In this document: one piece after another, positions 8,277-15,918 of the stretch
Layout: each line of letters starts with the position of its first letter
Numbering within the stretch: the first letter of the stretch is position 1
Assembly (NCBI GenBank): GCA_965651325.1
Contig: CBFGSB010000020.1
Location: 1 to 26,306 of the forward strand
Length of the DNA stretch: 26,306 nt
Direction: 5' to 3'
DNA from: IDS-8 sp965651325
GTDB lineage: Bacteria > Pseudomonadota > Gammaproteobacteria > Steroidobacterales > Woeseiaceae
The notes under the pieces: generated by a model
The model's input: only the letters and a program-made list of their open reading frames with translations
Database searches by the model: none
Told to the model about the DNA's origin: nothing
Position numbers and translations under genes: made by a program

Positions 8277-8288
8277 CAACAATTGTTG
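8277..8288. repeat. 12-nt perfect palindrome upstream of nadK
   Basis: CAACAATTGTTG is a perfect 12-nt palindrome ending 24 nt before the nadK ATG. Its position is suitable for an operator overlapping a nadK promoter. The regulator is unknown. Confidence 0.35.
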
Positions 8289-8312
8289 GTCATTCGCGGG
8301 GGCGGTCGAACC

Positions 8313-9221
8313 ATGAAAAGCGAATTCAGGACAGTGGCCCTGCTCGGCCGGGTCGAGGACCCGCGTGTGGCCGAGCCGATGTCGGCGCTTGCCGTGCATC
8401 TCGGCCGTGCCGGTGTCACGGTGATCGCAACGCCGCGGGCGGCGCTGCCGCCGCCCGTCGAAGCCGTCGCTGAAGCGGACCTTGCCGCGCGGGCGGACCT
8501 GATCGTCGCGATCGGCGGCGACGGCACCATGCTTTACGCCGCCGGTTTGGGCCGCCAGCGCGACGTGCCGCTGCTCGGCGTCAATCGCGGCCGCCTGGGG
8601 TTCCTCGCCGATGTCACCCCGGACGAGATGTTGAGCAGCCTCGACCAGGTGCTCGGCGGCGAGTACGTGCGCGAGTCGCGTCTGATGCTTACCGCGCGCA
8701 TCGTCGGCGCGGACGGCAGCGCCAGGACCGCCATGGCGCTGAACGACATCGTGCTGCAGCGGCGCGGCACCGGCCGCATGGTGGATTTCGAAACGCACAT
8801 CGCGGGGAGCTACGTCAACACGCATTCCGGCGACGGGCTGATCGTCGCGACGCCGACGGGCTCCACGGCCTACGCCCTGAGTTGCGGTGGGCCGATCATC
8901 GAGCCGGCGCTGAACGCGGTGGTAGTCGTGCCCATTTGCCCACACACGCTGAGCGACCGGCCGATCGTCATTCCATCAAAACACGAGATCGAGATCCGCC
9001 TGCTCTCCTACAGTGACAGCCACGCGGAGGTCGTGGTCGACGGGCACATGCTCGGCGATCTCGAACCCGCTGACCGGCTGTCGATCGGCGAGGCACCGAC
9101 GCGCATCTCGCTCATTCACCCGCCCGGCTACGATTACTTCGACATCCTCCGCTCGAAGCTGCACTGGGGCCGCGACAGCCGGGTGCGCGCAGCCGCTACC
9201 GATGGCACGGCGGGCCGCTGA
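8313..9221 (+). CDS. nadK: NAD kinase
   Basis: Phosphorylates NAD to NADP with ATP or polyphosphate. The protein is 302 residues. It has the family motif IVAIGGDGTMLYAA near residues 68-81, the LGVNRGRLGFLAD stretch, and the NAD-binding signature GDGLIVATPTGSTAYALSCGG, followed by PICPHTLSDRPIVIP. The frame is open for 1.4 kb upstream, but that part is antisense to hrcA and grpE. ATG at 8313 (MKSEFRTVALLGR) is the family start, with a G-rich ribosome site. The stop TGA ends one base before the recN ATG, so the two are surely cotranscribed. The same nadK-recN pair next to the grpE region occurs in E. coli. Confidence 0.96.
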   Translation: MKSEFRTVALLGRVEDPRVAEPMSALAVHLGRAGVTVIATPRAALPPPVEAVAEADLAARADLIVAIGGDGTMLYAAGLGRQRDVPLLGVNRGRLGFLADVTPDEMLSSLDQVLGGEYVRESRLMLTARIVGADGSARTAMALNDIVLQRRGTGRMVDFETHIAGSYVNTHSGDGLIVATPTGSTAYALSCGGPIIEPALNAVVVVPICPHTLSDRPIVIPSKHEIEIRLLSYSDSHAEVVVDGHMLGDLEPADRLSIGEAPTRISLIHPPGYDYFDILRSKLHWGRDSRVRAAATDGTAGR

Positions 9222-10916
9222 ATGCTGAGGCGCCTGCACGTTCGCAATTTCGCCATCGTCGACGAGGTCGCGGTGGAGCTCGAAGGCGGTATGACCGTGC
9301 TGACCGGCGAGACCGGTGCCGGCAAGTCGATCCTCGTCGATGCGCTCGGGCTCGTGCTCGGCGAGCGCGGCGGCGCGGGCCTGACTCGCACCGGCAGCCG
9401 GCGCGCGGAGTTCTCGGCGGAGTTCGACGTTACGAACCAGCCGCAGGCGCGGACGTGGCTCGCGGAACAATCCCTCGACCTGGACGACGAGTGCCTGCTG
9501 CGCCGCGTGATTGGCGACGACGGCCGCTCGCGCGCGTTCATCAACGGTAATGCCGTGCCGCTGACCAGCCTGAAAGCGCTCGGGGAACTGCTGCTCGACA
9601 TTCACGGCCAGCATTTCCACCAGTCGCTCGGCCGACCGGCGGTGCAGCGCGAGCTGCTGGACCACTACGCCGGCCTCACGGCACAGTGCGACGAGGTTGC
9701 GCGGGCGTTTGCGGCATGGCAGTCGCTCGCCCGCCGCCTGGCGGAGCTGGAAGCGGCCGAAGCCGATCGCGCCTCCCGGCTCGACCTGCTGTCGTTCCAG
9801 TCGCAGGAGCTGGAAACGCTGGACCTTGAAGCCGGCGAATACGAAGAATTGCGCGCGGAACGCGAACGCTTCCGGCATGGCGCGCAGCTCCTCGAGAGCG
9901 TGACCGGGGCCCTGCTGGCGCTGTCGGAGAACGACGAGGCGAACGTGCAGGCGCTGCTCGCGGCGGCCGGCCACCGCCTGGAGGCGGCGGCGGCGTTCGA
10001 CGCCCGGCTGGAGCCCGTGCGGCGCCTGGTCGAGGAAGCGAGCATCCAGGCGGCGGAAGCCAGCGACGCGCTGCAGCGGTACGGCGAATCGCTGGATGCC
10101 GACCCGGAGCGGCGCGACTGGGTGGAAGAGCGGCTCGATGCCATCCAGGCCGTGGCGCGCAAGCATCGCGTCGAGCCGGCGGAGCTGCCGCCGCTCCGTG
10201 AGCGGCTGCAGCAGCAGCTCGCCGAGCTGACGAATGCGGAAGCTACCGGCGCGCGGCTGCGCAAGGAAGCAGGCGCCGCCAGGAAAGCGTTCACGGGCGC
10301 CGCGAATGCGCTGTCGGCGGCACGGCAGAAGGCCGCAAGCGCGTTTGCAGGCGAAGTCACGGCCGCCATGCGCGGCCTCGGCATGCCCGAGGGCGTGTTC
10401 GAGATCGAGTTGCGCCGGCGGGCGCCCGACGATGCCGGACCGTCCGGCGTCGACGAGATCACCTATCTCATCAGCGCCAATGCCGGGCAGCCGCCGATGC
10501 CGCTCTCCAGGGTAGCCTCCGGCGGCGAGCTGTCACGCATGAGCCTCGCCATCCAGGTGATTGCGAGCGACGGCAGTGCGATCCCCACGATGGTGTTCGA
10601 CGAGGTCGACGCCGGTGTCGGCGGAGGCGTCGCCGAGATGGTCGGGCGACGGTTGATGGCGCTGGGGGAATCGCGCCAGGTGCTGTGTGTCACGCATCTG
10701 CCGCAGGTCGCGAGCCTGGCCGACAACCACTTCCGCGTAGCCAAGCTCTCCGACGGCAAGTCGACGCGCACGACCGTGGTCCGCCTGACGGAGGACGAGC
10801 GAGTCGAGGAAATTGCGCGCATGCTGGGCGGCGTGAAGATCACCCAGCGCACCCGGGACCACGCCGCGGAGATGCTGGCCAGCGGTTCCCGCCGGTTGAA
10901 GAAAGCGGCCTTGTAA
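9222..10916 (+). CDS. recN: DNA repair protein RecN
   Basis: SMC-like ATPase that acts on double-strand breaks with RecA. The protein is 564 residues, normal length. The start MLRRLHVRNFAIVDEVAVEL is typical. Walker A GETGAGKS is at residues 29-36. A long central coiled-coil, rich in Ala, Glu and Arg, runs from about 160 to 370. The ABC signature VASGGELSRM lies near 430-438, and Walker B MVFDEVDAGVGG near 455-465. The end carries the VLCVTHLPQVASLAD switch region. It abuts nadK and faces fur, which ends only 27 nt away. No LexA box is visible directly upstream because the start touches nadK. Confidence 0.97.
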   Translation: MLRRLHVRNFAIVDEVAVELEGGMTVLTGETGAGKSILVDALGLVLGERGGAGLTRTGSRRAEFSAEFDVTNQPQARTWLAEQSLDLDDECLLRRVIGDDGRSRAFINGNAVPLTSLKALGELLLDIHGQHFHQSLGRPAVQRELLDHYAGLTAQCDEVARAFAAWQSLARRLAELEAAEADRASRLDLLSFQSQELETLDLEAGEYEELRAERERFRHGAQLLESVTGALLALSENDEANVQALLAAAGHRLEAAAAFDARLEPVRRLVEEASIQAAEASDALQRYGESLDADPERRDWVEERLDAIQAVARKHRVEPAELPPLRERLQQQLAELTNAEATGARLRKEAGAARKAFTGAANALSAARQKAASAFAGEVTAAMRGLGMPEGVFEIELRRRAPDDAGPSGVDEITYLISANAGQPPMPLSRVASGGELSRMSLAIQVIASDGSAIPTMVFDEVDAGVGGGVAEMVGRRLMALGESRQVLCVTHLPQVASLADNHFRVAKLSDGKSTRTTVVRLTEDERVEEIARMLGGVKITQRTRDHAAEMLASGSRRLKKAAL

Positions 10917-10943
10917 GAGGAGTGCCCGCCGACTGTAACGGCG

Positions 10944-11357
10944 CTACTTCTTGTTCTTGAGCGGCTTCACGTACAGCACGAGGCTGTGATCGATCAGCTC
11001 GAAATCGTGCTTCTCCGCGATCTCGTGCTGCAGCCGTTCGATTTCGTCGTTGGTAAATTCTATGACGTCGCCCGTCTCCACGCACACCATGTGGTCGTGG
11101 TGCTTGCCCTCGTCGATCTCGAACACGGAATGCGCGCCTTCGAAGTTGTGGCGGGTGACGAGGCCTGCCGATTCGAACTGCGTCAGCACGCGATAGACGG
11201 TCGCGAGACCGATGTCCTCACCGGTATCGAGGAGCTCCTTGTATATATCCTCGGCGCTCAGATGACGCTGCTCGTTGTTTGCGAGAATCTCGAGGATCTT
11301 GAGCCTCGGCAACGTCACCTTGAGGCCGGCTTTACGAAGTTCCTGACGTTGTAGCAT
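10944..11357 (-). CDS. fur: Ferric uptake regulator Fur
   Basis: Iron-responsive repressor of iron-uptake genes. The protein is 137 residues. The N-terminal winged helix reads LRKAGLKVTLPRLKILEIL, with the DNA-reading part LATVYRVLTQFESAGLV. The C-terminal domain carries metal ligands in HHDHMVC and the dimer strand HSLVLYVKPL. Only the first cysteine of the usual CxxC structural zinc pair is present (CVET), so the structural zinc site may be absent, as in some pseudomonad-type Fur proteins. ATG at 11357 is preceded by GAAGGGG at good spacing; an upstream in-frame start at 11381 is not supported. It is divergent from bamE, the usual fur-bamE (omlA) pairing. Confidence 0.96.
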   Translation of the reverse strand: MLQRQELRKAGLKVTLPRLKILEILANNEQRHLSAEDIYKELLDTGEDIGLATVYRVLTQFESAGLVTRHNFEGAHSVFEIDEGKHHDHMVCVETGDVIEFTNDEIERLQHEIAEKHDFELIDHSLVLYVKPLKNKK

Positions 11358-11419
11358 CGCGACGCCCCTTCGACGGTGCACCTACCCCGGCAAAAGCCAA
11401 GAAGGTATGATCCGCGCCT

Positions 11420-11425
11420 ATTATA
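11420..11425 (-). promoter_or_regulatory. -10 element of the fur promoter (possibly bidirectional)
   Basis: TATAAT reads on the minus strand about 63 nt before the fur ATG. The overlapping TATTAT (11419-11424) on the plus strand could serve bamE. No strong -35 accompanies either, and no canonical Fur box is seen. Confidence 0.45.
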
Positions 11426-11514
11426 CGCACATGGTAGGGGGGCTCCACTGTGGATCGCGCTCCCCGCGAGCGCTTTCCGGCGCGTTTACCGCGCTTAACC
11501 GAGCCCGTTGCAGC

Positions 11515-11841
11515 ATGCACAGATTTTTACTTGGCACGATTGTCCTGGTCCTGGCGGCAGGCGCCGCCGGTTGCGTCTACCAGCCCCCGTTGTCGCAGGG
11601 TAACCTGCTGAAACAGGAGGACGTCGACCAGCTCGAAGTCGGCATGACGCGCAGCCAGGTCCGCTTCCTGCTCGGTACGCCAATGATCGATGACCCGTTC
11701 CACGAGGAACGCTGGGATTACGTGTACTACCTGCGCATCGGGCGCGACGACCCGTCGTTCACGCGCTGGATCACCGTCATCTTCGACGGCGATACAGTCG
11801 CTGAAATCCAGAATCACGAAAACTTCAAGCCGGATGCGTAG
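11515..11841 (+). CDS. bamE: Outer membrane protein assembly factor BamE (lipoprotein)
   Basis: Small outer-membrane lipoprotein of the BAM complex that helps insert beta-barrel proteins. The protein is 108 residues. A lipoprotein signal runs from Met1 through a hydrophobic stretch to a lipobox ending at Cys20 (LAAGAAGC). The SmpA/OmlA domain follows, with QGNLLKQEDVDQLEVGMTR, VRFLLGTPMIDDPFH and RWDYVYYLR. The frame is open further upstream, but ATG at 11515 gives a proper signal peptide. The ribosome site is weak. Upstream and divergent is fur; downstream and convergent is rnfH. The surrounding gene order matches other gammaproteobacteria. Confidence 0.95.
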   Translation: MHRFLLGTIVLVLAAGAAGCVYQPPLSQGNLLKQEDVDQLEVGMTRSQVRFLLGTPMIDDPFHEERWDYVYYLRIGRDDPSFTRWITVIFDGDTVAEIQNHENFKPDA

Positions 11842-11886
11842 GAGCGCACCGCACCCGGTTCGAAAAGAGCAGGTAAGTGGCCCTTC

Positions 11887-12204
11887 CTACGGGCGGCCCT
11901 TCCCCATCGACCTCCCCTGCGCCGCGAGCTCCCGTCGCGCTTCCTGCGGATCCATCTGCAACGGACGGTAGATCTCCACCCGGTCGCCGTCCCGCAACGG
12001 CGTGTCGCGCCCGACCACGTGCCCCCACACCCCAACCGGGCAACGCGACAGGTCACGGGTTGGAAACCTCGAAGCGATGCCGGATTGCTCGATGGCTTGC
12101 GCCACGGTCGTGCCTGCCGCGACCTCGAGCCCGACCAGCTCCTGCTGCTCGCGTAACGCAAATACGACCTCGACGCGCAAGGTGCTCCGCTCCTGCCCGG
12201 TCAC
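11887..12204 (-). CDS. rnfH: RnfH family protein (UPF0125, RatB)
   Basis: Small beta-grasp, ubiquitin-like protein of unknown biochemical role, nearly always encoded next to ratA in gammaproteobacteria. The protein is 105 residues. Family features are VEVVFALREQQELVGLEV, VGVWGHVVGRDTPLRDGDRV and EIYRPLQMDPQEARR. The frame is open far upstream through ratA in another frame; GTG at 12204 is chosen because it lies just 4 nt after the ratA stop and gives the family start. The C-terminus is short and basic (GRSMGKGRP). It is cotranscribed with ratA and convergent with bamE. Confidence 0.9.
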   Translation of the reverse strand: MTGQERSTLRVEVVFALREQQELVGLEVAAGTTVAQAIEQSGIASRFPTRDLSRCPVGVWGHVVGRDTPLRDGDRVEIYRPLQMDPQEARRELAAQGRSMGKGRP

Positions 12205-12208
12205 GTGA

Positions 12209-12640
12209 CTATCCGTAGACCGACGCGGCCCGACGCGTGAATGCCTCGACGAGCGCGGCGAGGATGTCCTCGAAAAAGCGGCCGAACAGCATGTCCGCGA
12301 TCCGGCTGTCGAATTCGAAGTCCAGCTCCAGCGTGACCTCGCAACCGTCCTCGGCGATATCGCGGAATCGCCAGCCGCCGTCGAGATGCCGGAACGGCCC
12401 GTCCACCAGCGCCATGTCGATGGCGTGAAACGGCTTCCGCGCATTGCGGGTCGTGAAGTGCTTGCTCACGCCCCCCTTGTGCAGCTCGAGGGTGGCCACC
12501 ACCGTATTCTCGTCCCGGCTTTGCACCGTGGCGTCATTGCACCATGGCAGGAATTCCGGGTAGGCCTCGACATCGTCGACGAGCTCGAACATGTCCTTCG
12601 CCGAATGCGGCACCAGCGCGGTACGCTTCACCTTACGCAT
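12209..12640 (-). CDS. ratA: Ribosome association toxin RatA (START/polyketide-cyclase fold)
   Basis: RatA-family protein; E. coli RatA binds the 50S subunit and blocks 70S formation when overproduced, while related COQ10-type proteins bind ubiquinone. The protein is 143 residues. Family features are VPHSAKDMFELVDDVEAYPE, FLPWCNDATV, and WRFRDIAEDGCEVTLELDFE. The start MRKVKRTALVPHSA is the usual one. It is divergent from smpB and followed 4 nt later by rnfH. The ratA-rnfH pair beside smpB and bamE matches the E. coli layout. Whether it is a toxin or a quinone-binding factor here cannot be told from the sequence. Confidence 0.93.
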   Translation of the reverse strand: MRKVKRTALVPHSAKDMFELVDDVEAYPEFLPWCNDATVQSRDENTVVATLELHKGGVSKHFTTRNARKPFHAIDMALVDGPFRHLDGGWRFRDIAEDGCEVTLELDFEFDSRIADMLFGRFFEDILAALVEAFTRRAASVYG

Positions 12641-12714
12641 AATCCGTTCTCAACCCGGCGCCGTCATCGGCGGCGATTCTGTCGGAATCCACAATCCCTG
12701 ACAACCAAGTCCCG

Positions 12715-12720
12715 TATAAT
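12715..12720 (+). promoter_or_regulatory. -10 element of the smpB promoter
   Basis: A consensus TATAAT lies 34 nt before the smpB ATG, in the 114-nt divergent ratA/smpB region. The matching -35 is weak; CTGACA at 12698-12703 is only 11 nt away, which is too close. Predicted leader is about 28 nt. Confidence 0.5.
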
Positions 12721-12754
12721 CGCGCCGCTCCACACTCCTTGCCCGTCCCTGCCA

Positions 12755-13237
12755 ATGAGCAAACCCAACGACAACAAAAAGCCGCCCAGCACGATCGCTG
12801 TCAACAAGAAAGCGCGGCACGACTACTTCATCGAGGACACCTTCGAAGCCGGGCTCGCCCTGGAGGGTTGGGAAGTGAAGAGCCTGCGGGCCGGCCGCGC
12901 GCAGCTTACGGAAAGCTACGTGCACGTGCGCGACGGTGAGGCATGGCTGCTGGGTGCGCACGTGACGCCGCTGAACACGGCTTCGACGCACGTCCACCCG
13001 GACCCGACGCGTACCCGCAAGCTGCTGCTGCACCGCCACGAGCTCGACCGGCTGGTCGGCGCGGTGGAACGGAAGGGCTATACCCTGGTGCCGCTGAACC
13101 TCCATTGGAGCCGCGGCCGCGCCAAGCTGGAGATCGGCCTCGCCAAGGGCAAGAAGCAGCACGACAAGCGGGCGACGACGAAGGAGCGCGACTGGCAGCG
13201 CCAGAAGGCTCGAATCCTCAAGTCTTCCAACCAGTAA
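12755..13237 (+). CDS. smpB: SsrA-binding protein SmpB
   Basis: Binds tmRNA and delivers it to stalled ribosomes for trans-translation. The protein is 160 residues. The OB-fold core shows NKKARHDYFIEDTFEAGLAL, then EGWEVKSLRAGRAQL and LLLHRHELDRL. The C-terminal tail is basic (GLAKGKKQHDKRATTKERDW), as required to enter the mRNA channel. The frame is open upstream to 12386 antisense to ratA; ATG at 12755 (MSKPNDNKK) is the family start. No clear ribosome site is seen. Its partner RNA ssrA lies 2 kb downstream on the same strand, separated by one minus-strand membrane-protein gene. Confidence 0.96.
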   Translation: MSKPNDNKKPPSTIAVNKKARHDYFIEDTFEAGLALEGWEVKSLRAGRAQLTESYVHVRDGEAWLLGAHVTPLNTASTHVHPDPTRTRKLLLHRHELDRLVGAVERKGYTLVPLNLHWSRGRAKLEIGLAKGKKQHDKRATTKERDWQRQKARILKSSNQ

Positions 13238-13270
13238 TTTCCGACGCTTACGAGCTATTCTTAATGCCGG

Positions 13271-13289
13271 ATCGCGCACTGTGCGCGAT
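13271..13289. terminator. Hairpin between convergent smpB and DUF3592 gene
   Basis: A 7- to 9-bp GC-rich inverted repeat (arms 13271-13279 and 13281-13289, tight loop) lies in the 99-nt gap between two convergent genes. It has no clear T-run on either side, so a terminator role is only suggested by position. Confidence 0.35.
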
Positions 13290-13336
13290 GCCGTGGCCAC
13301 CCCGCGATCGCGCGCTGCACGCTCCGGCAAAGCGCG

Positions 13337-15118
13337 TCACGCCAGCACGTTTCCTTCCAGCCGCGGATCGACCGGTATCCCGACCAGCTCGCTCAAGTCG
13401 TTGAGCACCTGCTTCGCCGTCTCGCGCCCGGGCAAGTTGTGCCCGATCTTGACGGTCCGTCCGCCAGTCGTTCGCGCCTGCAGCTTGAAATACACCGTGT
13501 GCTTGCCGCCGCTGGAGAGACTGTAGGCCTGGTCCAACGACAGGCAGGAAATCTCGTCGCGCGCGAGCGTTGCCCCGCCTACTGGAACGCCGAGCAGGCG
13601 CCTCTCGACGCGCAGGCCGTCACGATCGATGCGGACGCGCAGGCTGACCAGCAGGTTCCAGAGCGAAACGACGACGATCGAGCCGCCCACCAGGCCGAAG
13701 ATCGCGCGCATCGGCAGTGGGGCAGCACCCACCAGGACACCGGCCGCGAGGAACGCCGAGCCGAACAACGTGCCCAGCACCTTGACCCGCGGATGCCGGA
13801 ACGCAGGGAAGTACAGCTCCACCCCGCCGGGCACCCGGTGAATGTCGAGCACGTGCTCGATGGCTTTGGACCGTTCGTCCGCCGCCGCGCGGTGCTCCGT
13901 GCTCAGGCGGCGCAGCTCACGCGCGGAGGCGCCGGTGGGAAATACCGGGATCTCGAAAACGCGCTCGAAGTCGATCCCGGGCAGGTTGGCTGCGACGCGC
14001 AGCCGCCACAGGTGATACGCGCTTTCGTCCTGCGGGTCCGACGCGGGCAGCCCGCTGTCCACGTCGAAGAGGATTTCCAGCCGCGTGTGCGCGAGGCGCG
14101 GCACGGACCAGGCGGCGCCCTCCGTCTGCCACACGACCCGCTCTTTGCGGTTGCGGTTCTTGCCGCTGCCGCTCAGGTAGCTGTAGATGCAGGTAAGGCT
14201 GGTACGGAACACCAGGCCCGGGTCGTACGCGAGCTGCAGATCCACGGTGCCGCCGACCTGCCCGCCGATGGCCCCAGGGTACGGGTCCATGACAAGTGGC
14301 GCCCGGCCGTGACGGCGCCAGGCAAGCGTTTGCCGGATGGCCCAGCCGAGCAGCCAGGCGCCCGCCAGCGGGAGCAGGAGGCCCAAACCTGCCGGCTTGT
14401 TGCCGTCGAGGAATTCCGAAGCGCAGCCGATTCCCACCGGTACCGCGATGACGTTCCAGATCGCCGCGACCGCCCATGCCGTTTTTGGTCCACCGCCGCT
14501 CGCAATTTCCGGGCCGGCCCACTCGGGCCGGAGCAGCCACGGCCGCTCGACGACGCCGGCCGACTGCGCCGCGTTGCGCCGCCTCCGCAGCCCGAGCCAG
14601 ACCAGCGAACTGCCGACACCGGTGAACACCACCCCCATGCCGAGGGACGTGACCATGAGGCCCCACCGGACGTCCCGGTTCAGCACGGCTTCGCGCGGGT
14701 TTTCCGGGTTGATCCATACGGGTACGGGCTCACCGGCGTCGCGCGCCGCGATCAGCCGTCGCGCGAGGTCCTGCTGGAAGCTGCCAAGATTGTCGCTGCC
14801 GCCCGCAATCGCCACGCGATCGCCGCGGTAGGCCTGGCCGCGGTAGTCATAGCTGTAGTTGGCGATCGCGCGGTAGGTCGTCCCATCGTCGTCACGATGG
14901 GTCTCGAGCCGGGCACTTTCGATTCTTGCCTCGCCCTGTTCCCACGAGCGCGCGCGCCAGGTGTCCGCGATCGTCGGCAGTGCCAGGAACACCAGCACGG
15001 CAATGCCCGCAGCCGCAAACGGCAGGCCGAAAAGCGCCCCGACCCAGCGTCGTTTTGCCTTGTCCGCGGCTCCAGAGTCGCCCGGCGCGGCGATGGTGGC
15101 TTTCCCTGCTATTGCCAC
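13337..15118 (-). CDS. DUF3592 domain multi-pass membrane protein
   Basis: Function unknown. The best start is GTG at 15118 (593 residues); the longer frame would run into ssrA. Hydrophobic segments are visible near residues 27-51, 152-177, 213-232, 243-265 and a pair at 447-468 and 472-493. Between the first two, residues 60-150 form a DUF3592-like extracytoplasmic domain, with YRAIANYSYDYRGQAYRGDR and the hallmark PVPVWINPENPREAVL. The central part, about 290-400, resembles a second beta-rich extracytoplasmic region, and the C-terminus, about 495-593, a PH-like cytoplasmic domain. It separates smpB from ssrA, which are usually adjacent, so it looks like an insertion into a conserved locus. 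Base composition is like the neighbours. Confidence 0.8.
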   Translation of the reverse strand: MAIAGKATIAAPGDSGAADKAKRRWVGALFGLPFAAAGIAVLVFLALPTIADTWRARSWEQGEARIESARLETHRDDDGTTYRAIANYSYDYRGQAYRGDRVAIAGGSDNLGSFQQDLARRLIAARDAGEPVPVWINPENPREAVLNRDVRWGLMVTSLGMGVVFTGVGSSLVWLGLRRRRNAAQSAGVVERPWLLRPEWAGPEIASGGGPKTAWAVAAIWNVIAVPVGIGCASEFLDGNKPAGLGLLLPLAGAWLLGWAIRQTLAWRRHGRAPLVMDPYPGAIGGQVGGTVDLQLAYDPGLVFRTSLTCIYSYLSGSGKNRNRKERVVWQTEGAAWSVPRLAHTRLEILFDVDSGLPASDPQDESAYHLWRLRVAANLPGIDFERVFEIPVFPTGASARELRRLSTEHRAAADERSKAIEHVLDIHRVPGGVELYFPAFRHPRVKVLGTLFGSAFLAAGVLVGAAPLPMRAIFGLVGGSIVVVSLWNLLVSLRVRIDRDGLRVERRLLGVPVGGATLARDEISCLSLDQAYSLSSGGKHTVYFKLQARTTGGRTVKIGHNLPGRETAKQVLNDLSELVGIPVDPRLEGNVLA

Positions 15119-15219
15119 TTTTTGCAGCCTCGCGTTGTAAGCCTTGCCCGATAGTGCCGCACAGGGCACCCGGGGACCGTGCGAAGGTCTCAGAATCCGC
15201 ACGGGACCGGCTGTGCGGC

Positions 15220-15247
15220 TTGTATTTGCGACGTTTGCCCATACACT
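15220..15247 (+). promoter_or_regulatory. Possible sigma-70 promoter of ssrA
   Basis: TTGTAT (15220-15225) and TACACT (15242-15247) are separated by 16 nt. They would start transcription near 15254, leaving a 5' leader of about 33 nt for RNase P removal before mature tmRNA. Another candidate -10, TATACC at 15265-15270, lacks a -35. Confidence 0.35.
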
Positions 15248-15378
15248 ACGCCGCACGGGGCCGGGTATACCGGTGCCGTTTGTACAGGGGGCGACACGGC
15301 TTCGACGGAGGTCGCGAAACTCCGGGTGCATGCCGAGGGACAGATCACCTCGTAAATCCAGCTGTAAAACCTATAGTT

Positions 15379-15411
15379 GCCAACGACGACAACTACGCAC
15401 TAGCTGCTTAA
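15379..15411 (+). CDS. tmRNA-encoded proteolysis tag
   Basis: The resume codon GCC at 15379 follows the TAGTT determinant. The tag reads ANDDNYALAA and ends at TAA (15409-15411). The C-terminal ALAA is the signal recognised by ClpXP and ClpAP; the E. coli tag ends in the same residues. Confidence 0.95.
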   Translation, partial: ANDDNYALAA

Positions 15412-15632
15412 AAACCAGCCTTAGTGCCCTCTGACCGGATCGTGCTCGTGCGTCCGGACTCCAGGGGTCATCTACACGGGATCGCGGCGAGGGCATGCTC
15501 CGGGCCTGAACCGCTAAAACCTTACGGAGCTGGCTATGGGTCTTCCCTGTCCGTCGGGTAGCCCATAGCGAGATCAAAGGCGGAATAAGCATGTAGAGCA
15601 CGGAACGTAGGGCTTGCGGACGCGGGTTCGAT

Positions 15633-15918
15633 CAACGCACAGGTCGCCTTTGCGGGTAACCGCAAAGTAAACACGGGGCTCACATCGGCGAACCCTGACG
15701 GCGCATCCGAAGGAACCGGATGCGGCATGGCAACGCCGAGGGGTAGCAAGCGGGCCAACCGCAGGGCTGCCCTGTAGAGACTCATAGGCTCGCCGAGCTT
15801 TGCTTATGCTTAGCCGGGCGGGTACTAGGATTCGGCTCCTGCCGGATAACACGCCCCGCACCCGAATGATTCGGGTGAAGGCATAGTCCAGGCCGCATCG
15901 AAAGATGCGGAATCACTG
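15633..15918 (+). ncRNA. Group I intron (IC3-like, ORF-less) in the tmRNA T-loop
   Basis: Self-splicing ribozyme of 286 nt. The 5' splice site follows U15632. P1 pairs exon CGAU (15629-15632) with GUCG (15643-15646), giving the required U-G wobble at the site. P2 is an 8-bp stem with a GUAA loop (15648-15667). A P5-type arm (GCATCCG with CGGATGC) leads to the core string GGCATGGCAACGCCGAG. The P7 strands are TAGAGACT (15775-15782) and GGCATAGTCC (15881-15889 region). P8 is an 8-bp stem (15859-15877). P9 is a 7-bp stem with a GAAA loop (15893-15910). The last base is the terminal G at 15918. These strings match the Azoarcus pre-tRNA-Ile intron in order and wording. There is no homing endonuclease ORF. 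The P10 pairing looks weak. Confidence 0.95.

Noticed and set aside
15534..15861. Open frames on the minus strand across the ssrA intron
   Set aside because: They cover structured RNA, have no ribosome site or recognisable family, and are explained by the tmRNA and intron on the plus strand.
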